Part shown: positions 13,224 to 21,661 of the stretch, piece after piece | Layout: each line of letters begins with the position of its first letter | Position numbering within the stretch: position 1 is the stretch's first letter | Assembly (NCBI GenBank): GCA_022579005.1 | Contig: MU401693.1 | Location: 1 to 52,259 of the forward strand | From: Poronia punctata | Taxonomy: Eukaryota > Ascomycota > Sordariomycetes > Xylariales > Xylariaceae | DNA: 52,259 nt | Reading direction: 5' to 3' | The notes under the pieces: model-generated | Seen by the model: the letters and a program-made list of their open reading frames with translations, nothing else | Databases searched by the model: none | What the model was told of the DNA's origin: nothing | Position numbers and translations under genes: made by a program

Positions 13224-13376
13224 TTAAAAGTAATAATTTTACTTGCATTTTAGTAGTTTTCCTATATAAATTAAGTATAAAGCTTATAGTTAACTAAATA
13301 GTAATTATTAAAGTGATCGATATTAATATTGCCCTCTTTGCGTAGTAGAGGGGACTACGAAGGGTAGGCCCCCTAG
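13224..13376. repeat. Right terminal inverted repeat of the TA-flanked element
   Basis: The reverse complement of 3840-3989. It keeps CpG and CpA sites lost from the left arm, especially in 13310-13376, the part closest to the gene island. Confidence 0.85.
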
Positions 13377-13378
13377 TA

Positions 13379-13394
13379 TTGCTAAGTTCTAACA
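13379..13394 (+). repeat. LTR of family A, copy A2, terminal 16 bp
   Basis: TTGCTAAGTTCTAACA completes the A2 LTR after the TA duplication at 13377-13378 and marks the exact left edge of gene island 1. The same terminal sequence marks the island edge at 42838 and, reversed, at 20643. Confidence 0.8.
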
Positions 13395-13477
13395 CATAGT
13401 GCTATAGTACGTTAAAATGTGACTTGTATAGCTAGTAATGCGGAAGTGGGGCGTTGCACATTATTCTGAGGATGGCG

Positions 13478-13526
13478 GGCCCCTCTGCTACGCAGAGGGG
13501 AGTCACGAAGGGTGGATCCCCTAGTA
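13478..13526. repeat. Orphan end of a related TA inverted-repeat element, with hairpin
   Basis: The sequence before TA at 13525-13526 closely parallels the right end of the element at 3840-13376: a CCCCTCT/AGAGGGG pair, then CACGAAGGGTGGATCCCCTAG. A perfect 9-bp hairpin with a 3-base loop (13480-13488 and 13492-13500) is present. No matching left end is visible, so this looks like a truncated copy or MITE end lying inside the gene island. A second 8-bp hairpin (13525-13532 and 13540-13547) follows directly. Confidence 0.55.
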
Positions 13527-13839
13527 ACCTAGTCTCCATCTAGGTTAGGTAGTCTATCTGCAAAGTAGAGGCAAACCATCTCAATTCAAAAAAATCAGTC
13601 GCGCATTTGTCTGCTGCTGAATTCACCAATGCATTATTACTTCCGTTGCCTCCTCATCCATTGTGTGCCATATCTAACTAATCATCATTTAACTTCATTT
13701 CTCTCATTAGATATTTAAATGTTTTAATAATCAAGCGCCTACGCCTCCAATTTCATCGGCGTCGGGCTGCCGAAATCGTGCCTCTCCTTCACACAAAGCC
13801 TCTCACTCTTAAAGTCGTATTCACTCGCGAGCTCCTATC
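13527..13839 (+). promoter_or_regulatory. Upstream region of the mitochondrial RNA polymerase gene
   Basis: About 310 bp of ordinary composition between the orphan repeat end and the ATG. It carries pyrimidine-rich stretches typical of fungal leaders (13660-13800). No ATG lies between the pyrimidine-rich leader near 13778 and the start codon. No specific factor site could be assigned. Confidence 0.35.
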
Positions 13840-16800
13840 ATGCTTCAGCGCTACTCCCGGGCCCCCAATAGTGGCTCACTACCTCGCATCCAAACACTGC
13901 GACGACCAGATTTGCCGTCAAGATGCCACTCAGCTCAATTCATGCAATATACCTCCATATCCACTCGATGGCCCCTCTTAACGCGGCCGGGACTGAGTCC
14001 TTGGAGGCGAAAGACGTGTCCGATGACATATAATAACGGACATCGACTTCTAGCCACGGCAGTAGAAGGTGCGATGCGTCAGGAGGATGTTACTCTGAGC
14101 CATATCCACTCCCATATCTCACCGACCTATATGCAACCACCCCCACCGCACACGCCCTTGTATCATCTCCGAGCGTTCGACCCTGCCACTGCGTTGCAAA
14201 TAAAAATAAAGGACGGAACCTTGCCACGTCACCGAGTTTCAACATCGGGTATACCAGGCGGTATTGACGAAATGCTGTCGTTGTTCGATGCTTGCATCGA
14301 TGTCAACAAGCTGGAGCGGGCGGCGCTTGTCCTGCAACGATTAAGTCAGTTCCGTGACGACGAAGGCCTTCCGGGCTCCAAACTGGTACTTCTTCATAAC
14401 CAATATTTGCGGGCCGGTGTTGTCCGCGCATTAGAACAACCAGAATCTCGCTCGGCCGAATCACTTCACCAGTGGTTCGAAGTGCAGATTAGGGAGAAGA
14501 ACGTCCCGTATACGCCTGAAACTATCGCTTATATGCTAAAAGCTACCCTTTTATCTTCGCAAGGGTCTGAACTTTCTGGGCTGGTGACCCGGTATCTGAA
14601 TCTGTTGCCTGAGGAATCAACGTGGCCTGTATTAGATGCAGGAATCCTCAACCAGCAAGATTTCGGTACGATTACAAGTATCTACCAACCCATCTCCAAC
14701 CTTGCGACGGGTGATTGGGGTTCCTTGGGGGACGATGCATCCCCAGAACCAAATATGTCTTCCGACCCGTCGGTCTGTGAGGAACCACAGAGCGAGAGCA
14801 ATGTTGCGCCTGACGTCCTTGCCGTACCACAGAAAGGCCTAGGTCTAGAAACATTACGCGGAGTCCTATCATTTTTTGACCAAATCGATGGGAAAGGCTT
14901 AGCTAGGCTCTCGTCGGACGAACGACGTGAGATCCAAGCAAGGTTAGAAAAAGACTGTGTAGAGGCCGCTATCCAGCGTTGGAGAGTAGAACGCGAGAAC
15001 CTAGCGAAAATGGGTCGAAACACATCTTTATCCAAGTACGGCTTGAATTCCAAGCTTTACGATTGGCAATGTAGCCTGGAGGAACAAATACAGGAGGACT
15101 TGGACCTCGTGAGCCAATCTGAGGAGCGGGAAAAGAAGACGTCGGACGATCTCGAACGATGTATCTACGGCCCATTCATGCGCCAGTCTACCGCGGCGCG
15201 ACTGGCAGCGGTAACTATCATGACGGTACTAAATTGCTTAGCACAGAATGGTGCCGACCAGGGGGTGCCACTGTCCGGTCTTGTTAGCAACGTCGCTAAG
15301 GCGACAGAAGATGACGTGAGACTCCAAGTACGGCAGCGTCGAATGGCGGAGAGCAAGATACGTTTGAAGAAGAAGGAGGAAGATCAACAGGTTTCTTATC
15401 AGAGTCGTCGGGCTACCGATGTTACGGTTAGCGACATTCGAGACGGAGATGAGCCCACCCCGACTGGTACAAACTCCCATATCCTGGGCGTATCGAAATT
15501 TGACTTCGTCTCGTGGCCGGTTCTCGTCAAGGCGAAACTCGGCGCTCGTCTCCTGGCCGCTTTAATCGCTAGTGCAAATGTTACGGTTACTCGTGAGCAC
15601 CCCAAAACAAAAGAACTCGTCAGCCAGATCCAGCCCGCTCTAGCTCATACGCGAATCCACCGAAAAGGCAAGACACTCGGCGTAGTGTTGCCAAATAAGG
15701 CTCTGGTAGAAATGATGAAACAGGAACCCCGAGGCGACTATCTTGCCAGGCACTTGCCAATGTTGGTTGAGCCCACACCTTGGTCCAAGTTTGATAGTGG
15801 CGGATTTATCCAATCGCCGTCCCAGCTTGTCCGCATCAAGGGTGGCGAGGAAGACCAGAGAGTATATGCCAAAGCTGCAATACAAAGAGGTGATCTAGAG
15901 CAGGCCTGTAAAGGCCTAGACGTACTCGGCAAGACTGCTTGGCAGATCAACAAGCCCGTATTCGAAGTACTGCTAGAAGCGTGGAACAGTGGAGAGAAAC
16001 TGGCCAACATACCACCGCTTCATCCGTCAATTCCCGTTCCCGAGGAGCCGCCTGCGTCCGAAGACCCTTTGGTTCGAAGGGTTTGGCTACGGCGTGTCAA
16101 GGCAGTCGAAAATGAGAAATCCGGCTTGCACTCGGAGCGATGCTTCATGAATTTCCAACTCGACATTGCTAGAGCGTTTAGAGATCTGACATTCTATTTC
16201 CCGCACAACATGGATTTTAGGGGACGCGCTTATCCTCTTCCCGCCTATCTGAACCATATGGGCGCAGACCATGTTCGAGGTTTGTTGCGGTTCGCTAAAG
16301 GTAGGGAACTTGGCGAGCGTGGGCTGTACTGGTTGAAGATCCAGTTGGCAAACGTGTTCGGGTTCGACAAGGCGAGTCTCCAGGAACGTGAGGCCTTCGC
16401 CACTGAGCATCTCAAGGATGTGTACGACTCTGCCGCAAAACCACTATCCGGGGGAAGATGGTGGCTGAAGGCCGAGGATCCGTGGCAGTGTTTAGCAGCG
16501 TGCTTTGAGCTGAGGGCTGCACTAGAATCCCCCGATCCCACTAAATACGTGTCACAGCTTCCCGTTCACCAGGACGGCACGTGCAACGGGTTACAACACT
16601 ATGCAGCCCTCGGCGGTGATCTTTGGGGGGCCCAACAGGTCAATCTGACCCCTGGTGATCGTCCTGCTGATGTATATTCGGCCGTCGCGGAACTGGTCAA
16701 GAAGCAAATTACGGAAGATGCTGCGGCAGATAACTTCATGGCCAAAGCTGTCGAGGGCAAGATCACTCGCAAAGTAGTGAAGCAAACTGTCATGACGAAT

Positions 16801-18133
16801 GTCTACGGAGTCACCTTTACAGGGGCCAAGGCGCAAGTTCAAAAGCAACTCGAAGCTGCTTACCCAGACCTTGAAAGTCAGGCTGGAATTCCTATCACGT
16901 TGATCTCCTCCTATGTCGTTACAAAAACCTTCAACGCGCTGTCTACCATGTTCCGTGGAGCACACGATATACAATACTGGCTGGGAGAATGCGCCGGACG
17001 CGTGTGCCGTTCAATTAGCCCGGAGGTAGTGGACCAGCTGGCGGCCGAAGGCTCAGCAACGTCGGCAAAGCGGAGACCAGCCAAGGGGCGCAATTCCTCC
17101 ACGGCACACACCAAAGATGATACCCAAGATCTTGCGGGCTATTTCAGATCTACTATAGTCTGGACTACGCCGCTACGCATGCCCGTTGTGCAGCCCTATC
17201 GTAAGAACAGTGCTCGCCACATCCCCACCTGTATCCAGGAATTGAGATTGGCAACTCCCGATCGGTCCGATCCGGTTAACAGGCGCAAACAGCTGCAAGC
17301 CTTCCCGCCCAACTTCATCCACTCCCTTGACGCAAGCCATATGCTTTTGTCAGCGCTAGAATGTGACGAGTTAGGTCTCACGTTCGCTGCCGTGCATGAC
17401 TCTTTCTGGACGCACGCGGCAGATATCGATGCCATGAACAGAGTACTGCGTGATGCTTTTGTGAGGATCCACAGCGAGGATGTCATTGGTCGGTTAGCGT
17501 GTGAATTCAAAGCCAGATATGAGGGATATCTACAGCTTACGAAGATCCCGCGCTCCTCTGCTACCGGAGTCGAAGTGGCCAAGTGGCGCCGGAGCCAGAA
17601 GATCGGCTTGAAGCGGGAGCTATTAATGGAAAGACAGCGACAAAAGCTCATAAGCTCCTCGGATCCCAAGGAAGTCGCAAAGGGCTTAGACATGGTTACC
17701 CCCGCCAGTATCTACGAGAAGCTCTCTTCGGCAGATGAGACATTACCAGTGAATGAAGATATCGACGAGGTGGCCTTGGGCGGCCTCAGCAATGCGGAGC
17801 TCGGGGAGTCGGAGGAGGGAGAAAATATGGCAGTCAGGAAGAACGACCTCGGCATGGATACAGAGCGAGTACAGGGACTAATGAAAGTAACGCATTTCGA
17901 AGCGACCCTCAAGAAAATGAGCGGACCGCAGAGCAAAAAGTCTTCCAGCCCTATGGAGATATGGGTCCCAATCACCTTCCCAGATATCCCAGTAAAGGTA
18001 TGTATTATTCCGTGGGAGCATCATTCAATTACTTCTTCCTCAATGTCAAGCTGCAATTCCCAGTGTAACTAACTTGACCCAGGGCGACTTCGATGTAACA
18101 CAACTAAAGGACAGCCAGTATTTTTTCTCGTGA
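13840..18133 (+). CDS. RPO41: Mitochondrial DNA-directed RNA polymerase (T7-like)
   Basis: This is the nuclear-encoded, single-subunit RNA polymerase that transcribes mitochondrial DNA. Proposed CDS: exons 13840-17997 and 18083-18133, 1402 aa, close to fungal family length. The intron (17998-18082) has GTATGT, CTAAC and CAG. Splicing gives the family-typical C-terminus GDFDVTQLKDSQYFFS, whereas reading through gives an unrelated tail. T7-family catalytic motifs are intact: motif A with Asp912 (HQDGTCNGLQHY), motif B with Arg977, Lys981, Tyr989 and Gly990 (KQTVMTNVYG), and motif C with Asp1187 (VHDSFWTH). The first ~75 residues are Arg-rich and nearly free of acids, as in a matrix-targeting presequence. 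The region around residues 140-170 is helical and PPR-like. Start chosen as the first in-frame ATG. It is convergent with the Arc1-like gene. No sign of RIP or truncation. Confidence 0.95.
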
Positions 18134-19292
18134 GAGTGCGGCGCTGGCCAGGTCGATAGCTCACAGAAAAAAGGAGATAAAGAGGAAAACTGCTGAACTA
18201 GACTTAGAAACGGCAGCTGCGAAACACGTGTACCAATATTGTATATCTACCCCCAATGTAATTAGAAGCGGGCGCAACGGCAGTATATAATCGGTGCCGC
18301 CCCCCAGGAGGGGAAGCTAGCTGGCATTCCATCCTCAGGCCCACTATCGGGCCAGTCGTGCCCAAGCGGCTTTATGTTCGATTTGAAGAAATGATAGAGA
18401 AAGGGCACTAAGGAGGCAGGGATGACAAGATTGAAACCGGTTTCGACATCATGATACCAGTCCGCGGAGCCTCCGAGCCGGAACTGGGGTGGCTAATTGG
18501 TGGCCACATTACGAACTATGATACCCAAGGAAGGTATATCATGATATTTTGTCCGGGTGTTACCTCATCTCCATATCTCTGCTGGTGACATTAAACAGCT
18601 TTCTATAACCATCAAACCGGGCTCATTGTCTTGTATCAACGACAGAATCGACGCCGGTGTGCGGTAATGCGCAGCTATACAATATTAATGGCCGAGAGAA
18701 AAAACACGGGGTGTACGACCAAACAGAAAGAAGCAGCAAATCATTTCCTTTCGTAATCTTAACCTACCTAGGATATCATACCAAATTCGATCAGTACACA
18801 TAGTCGTACAGCCCAGACCTCACTCCGTCGCTCTCGCTTGGGCTCTTCGGTAGCATGCTATGGACCGCCGATAAACCCGAGCATACGGGGCCATTGGTCA
18901 GGACGCTAGAGTGTTACCACGGACGAGTGTGGACCGCCGGCAGCGAGATGTGACCAATGCCAATCTTGGTCATGTCCGCCGCTTAGCACATTGTATCGAA
19001 CTCTTGTCACGTTGCGCATTCGCCTAACCAAGGTTAAAGACTTTAGAAGGGAAGTTGAAGACGAGATGATACGAGGGGGTGAGCATGTCGAGTAGCTAGG
19101 GAAAGAAACAAAAGGAGCACAGGGATTGCCAAGCGCACAATAATACATATCCTGCATAGCAATGTATACTAGTACCTGTTCATTATGTTCCAAAATGGAC
19201 CCGGCCTCTTCAACTGACCGCTGGCCCATGCTTCTTTTATTTACTTTATGCCCAAACCCATCATTCTGGGAATACGATGTGAATAGATACAA
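18134..19292. other. Intergenic region between convergent genes
   Basis: About 1.16 kb shared by the 3' flanks of the polymerase and Arc1-like genes. I see no tRNA and no convincing coding frame. A 128-codon minus-strand frame at 18906-19292 abuts the stop of the next gene and has no recognisable features. A short imperfect hairpin (GGCCC...GGGCC) lies near 18338-18353. A small spliced gene cannot be excluded, as the region is long for two fungal 3' UTRs. Confidence 0.5.
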
Positions 19293-20462
19293 CTATCGCA
19301 CGGTGGCTCCCTTAAGCGTCTTGACAGTACATACCCCGCCACTTGCTGTTGTGAGCTTCCCAATCTCGGCCTTGCCCGCCGCCTCGACGGCACTCCCGTC
19401 GAACGCTACTTCAAGCCTGTCTGTAGTTGTGAATCCCGGCTGGAAAGTCTCCCATATTTTCTTCTTCGGGTTGAGGACACCCTCGGGATCCCCGCGCCAG
19501 CCATCGAAGCAGACACGATCACCGGCTGTCGAGTCTGCAGGGGGCGTGACAAGCTCGACCGGTCCTTTGTGATCATCCACTTCGCCCTCCTTGAGCTTAG
19601 GCGAAGCAGCTAGCACCATAGCGCACGACTTAATGCCGCGCATTTTTACGGGTTTCAGGTTCGCGACAACAACCACTTTGCGCCCCTGCATCTCCTCTAA
19701 CGGCACCAGTCCATTCAGTCCGGAACATACTGTTCGACAGACTTGTCCCTCATACTCTTCAGTATCATCTGTGCCTGGCTTATCCCCCATAGCGATGGTG
19801 GAGACGTATAGACTGTCCGCTTCCGGGTGCTTGATCGCCTTAAGAATATGCCCCACTCTTAGATCGATGAGATGAGGTGATGGCGGTGTGGTGACGGCAG
19901 GTGCCTTTTGAGGTTTGGGTTGTTTTTCCTTCTTCTCCTTCTTAGGTTTTGCCTCGCCAATCCCGGCAGTCGTGACCACGGCGTTTGTTACCTCGGCAGC
20001 TTTATCCACCACCGCCTGAGCGGCAGCCTTAGTGCGGTCGACCAGGGCGGCCTTCTCTTTCTTCATTCGCTCCTTCTCGGCCTTGGTATCCGTAGGCGGC
20101 TTGACATACAGCACATGTTCTGGATTTATTTGGATTTTGTCCTCGTCACTAACACTGAGGGTAAAGGCGCCAGAATTCTGGACAAAGTCAAGATGTCGGA
20201 CAATGTGAGGATGGCCTTGCTGCCCAGTACGCTGCTCGGGCGCCCAGGACTTGACAGCTGGGGCTAGAGAAACGTATATGGCGACATCCGCCCGAGATGG
20301 TTTGGTGCCAAGAAGAGTAGTGCGGGACGCAAGGTGAGCGTTGAGTTTGTCGAGTATGGAGGAATCCGTGGGAGAGCGTCTGAGACTTTCGGAGGCAGCA
20401 ATCCATTGCTGGACTTCGGACTCCTCTGCGGCAGAGAGATTTTGAGTTTCGATGGCAGCCAT
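19293..20462 (-). CDS. ARC1: Arc1/AIMP1-like tRNA-binding cofactor of aminoacyl-tRNA synthetases
   Basis: Single exon, 389 aa. In yeast, Arc1p binds tRNA and tethers methionyl- and glutamyl-tRNA synthetases in the cytosol. Domains: an N-terminal GST-like segment (about 1-120, including TLLGTKPSRADVAIYVSLAP), a Lys/Ala/Glu-rich linker (about 125-190) with a KPKKEKKEKQPKPQK basic patch, an EMAPII-type OB-fold tRNA-binding domain (about 198-303, with LIDLRVGHILKAIKHPEADS and NLKPVKMRGIKSCAMVLAA), and an EMAPII-like C-terminal extension to 389. The start is the ATG in a strong context (CTCACCATGG) at 20462. The frame stays open 29 codons upstream, but only from a TTG, so that extension was not used. 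Length matches yeast Arc1 (376 aa). The ATG lies only 180 bp from a retroelement LTR. Confidence 0.92.
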   Translation of the reverse strand: MAAIETQNLSAAEESEVQQWIAASESLRRSPTDSSILDKLNAHLASRTTLLGTKPSRADVAIYVSLAPAVKSWAPEQRTGQQGHPHIVRHLDFVQNSGAFTLSVSDEDKIQINPEHVLYVKPPTDTKAEKERMKKEKAALVDRTKAAAQAVVDKAAEVTNAVVTTAGIGEAKPKKEKKEKQPKPQKAPAVTTPPSPHLIDLRVGHILKAIKHPEADSLYVSTIAMGDKPGTDDTEEYEGQVCRTVCSGLNGLVPLEEMQGRKVVVVANLKPVKMRGIKSCAMVLAASPKLKEGEVDDHKGPVELVTPPADSTAGDRVCFDGWRGDPEGVLNPKKKIWETFQPGFTTTDRLEVAFDGSAVEAAGKAEIGKLTTASGGVCTVKTLKGATVR

Positions 20463-20642
20463 GGTGAGGTTCTTTAAATTTATGCCTCTTGAAAGAGGGC
20501 GGATGGAGCGATATAGCGACAGTTTGGCGGTTGAAACTGCGTTCGACAATCAATAACCGGTAGGCTTTGTAGGAGGGGTCTGGGTCCAGTCCGACTTTTT
20601 TTGGCAACTATCACAAGGGAGCCCCTCCGTTGAGCCACCACG
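20463..20642 (-). promoter_or_regulatory. Short upstream region of the Arc1-like gene
   Basis: Only 180 bp separate the ATG from the LTR that starts at 20643. The stretch keeps normal composition and includes pyrimidine-rich minus-strand sequence. Any further upstream regulatory sequence of this gene would lie in the LTR. Confidence 0.4.
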
Positions 20643-20864
20643 TGTCAGAACCTAGCAATATAGCTTAAACGTATAATTATATTGTATAACGCGTAAGGAG
20701 AGCATCCTTTTTTTTTACTATAAAGTTTTTTTATATTAAATAAGTAAAAGAAGACCTTTTATAAAAAGACCTTTTTTTATAGTAGTTTTTACTTTAGCTA
20801 TATATTTTTTACTATATAAGCATTTTATTAATTATAGCTTTTTTATAACTTATTAATTTTAATA
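20643..20864 (-). repeat. LTR of family A, copy A3 (inverted)
   Basis: A 222-bp reverse-complement copy of A1, A2 and A4. Its outer end TGTCAGAACCTAGCAATATAG lies at the island edge and is less mutated than its inner part. In element orientation this is the 3' LTR, with internal sequence to the right. Confidence 0.8.
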
Positions 20865-21426
20865 TATATTTTTAAAATAAACTAATTTATTAAACTATTT
20901 TATAGCTAAAAAAATAAAGCTTTTAAATAATAATATATAAAGCTTTATAATTTTAAATATAATGTTTTTAGTTATTTTATTTAATTTTTTTACTTTTTTT
21001 ACACTTTTATAATAACTAGTTAAAGCTTTTTTAAAGGCTATATTGCTTTTATATTAACTAAGTTAATTTACTATAAAAAGCTTAATTATTTATTATATGC
21101 TAATAACTTTATAAAATTATTTACTATTATTAAATTTATAAGTATATAAACTACTTAAAGCGTTTTATTAATTACTTTTTAGTATAACTAATAATTTTAT
21201 ATATTAATATACTATAATTTTATTTTTAATATAGCAATATTTTTATTTTTAATATAGCAATATTTCTATTAACTAAACTAATTATTTACTAATTATTATA
21301 CTAAATAGAAATATATTTAGTTTTTAAATTAATACTAAGCTTAAACATAAGCTAATTAATAAATATAGCTTTTTTATAGCTTAGGTTTAATAAATTATAT
21401 TAACTATATTTACTAAAGTAAAATAT
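20865..21426 (-). mobile_element. LTR family A, internal region of copy A3 (truncated by element C)
   Basis: The reverse complement matches about 3140-3635 and 1-346. A 23-bp unit is tandemly duplicated here (about 21220-21242 and 21243-21265) but single in the block 1 copy. The copy stops at the left LTR of element C, and I could not find its continuation beyond 28687. Confidence 0.6.
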
Positions 21427-21661
21427 TATAATAAAGCACTTACTTATAAGACTTACTAGCTGCACTATATATATATAGACTATATATAGGCTAAACTTAT
21501 GCTAACTATTAGCTATAATTTAGCTAGGTACATCTTTTTTTATTTTTTTAGCTAGCTTGGTTACTTACTTAGTTAACTAAATAAAAGTTATTTAATATAC
21601 TTAGTTTTTAAAATTGCTAGCAATATTATTTTATAACTACTTTATTGCTTAAACTTTTATA
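21427..21661 (+). repeat. LTR of element C, left copy
   Basis: A 235-bp direct repeat of 28453-28687, more heavily RIP-mutated (for example TATAATAAAGC for TGTAATAAAGC). Confidence 0.85.

Larger units (their letters stand above)
3840..13376 (-). mobile_element. TA-flanked inverted-repeat DNA transposon (probably Fot1/pogo-like), split by element B
   Basis: Imperfect terminal inverted repeats of about 150 bp begin CTAGGAGGCCTACCC on the left and CTAGGGGGCCTACCC on the right, read inwards. They are flanked by TA on both sides (3838-3839 and 13377-13378). Removing the element and one TA restores the uninterrupted A LTR sequence AGCTATATTGCTAAG seen at about 42815-42829. Without the nested element B the transposon is about 2.75 kb, a usual size for Tc1/mariner-class Fot1/pogo elements, which duplicate TA. 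Minus-strand transposase traces agree with this. The 150-bp inverted repeats are long for typical Fot1, so the superfamily call is an inference. Confidence 0.75.
1..13394. other. AT-rich block 1, RIP-degraded nested transposons
   Basis: By eye the block is about four-fifths A+T. CpA and TpG are depleted, TpA is abundant, and stops occur in all frames. The surviving C and G lie mostly in AGCT, GCT and ACG contexts. This is the expected footprint of RIP, a C-to-T process favouring CpA in repeated DNA of filamentous ascomycetes. No functional gene is visible. The block resolves into LTR family A, a TA-flanked inverted-repeat element inside one A LTR, and LTR element B inside that; these are listed separately. 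It ends abruptly at 13394, where ordinary gene-island sequence begins. Confidence 0.85.

Noticed and set aside
1..13394. AT-rich blocks as mitochondrial DNA inserts or centromere
   Set aside because: Defined LTR pairs, target duplications and inverted-repeat elements explain most of the sequence, and no mitochondrial gene is readable. A centromere cannot be tested from sequence and there are clear housekeeping genes between the blocks.
18906..19292. 128-codon minus-strand frame
   Set aside because: Lies downstream of the Arc1-like gene in its 3' flank, with no domain, no signal and unremarkable composition.
20463..20549. 29-residue N-terminal extension of the Arc1-like protein that could look like a mitochondrial presequence
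   Set aside because: It begins with TTG rather than ATG; the ATG at 20462 has a strong initiation context and gives the family-typical length.
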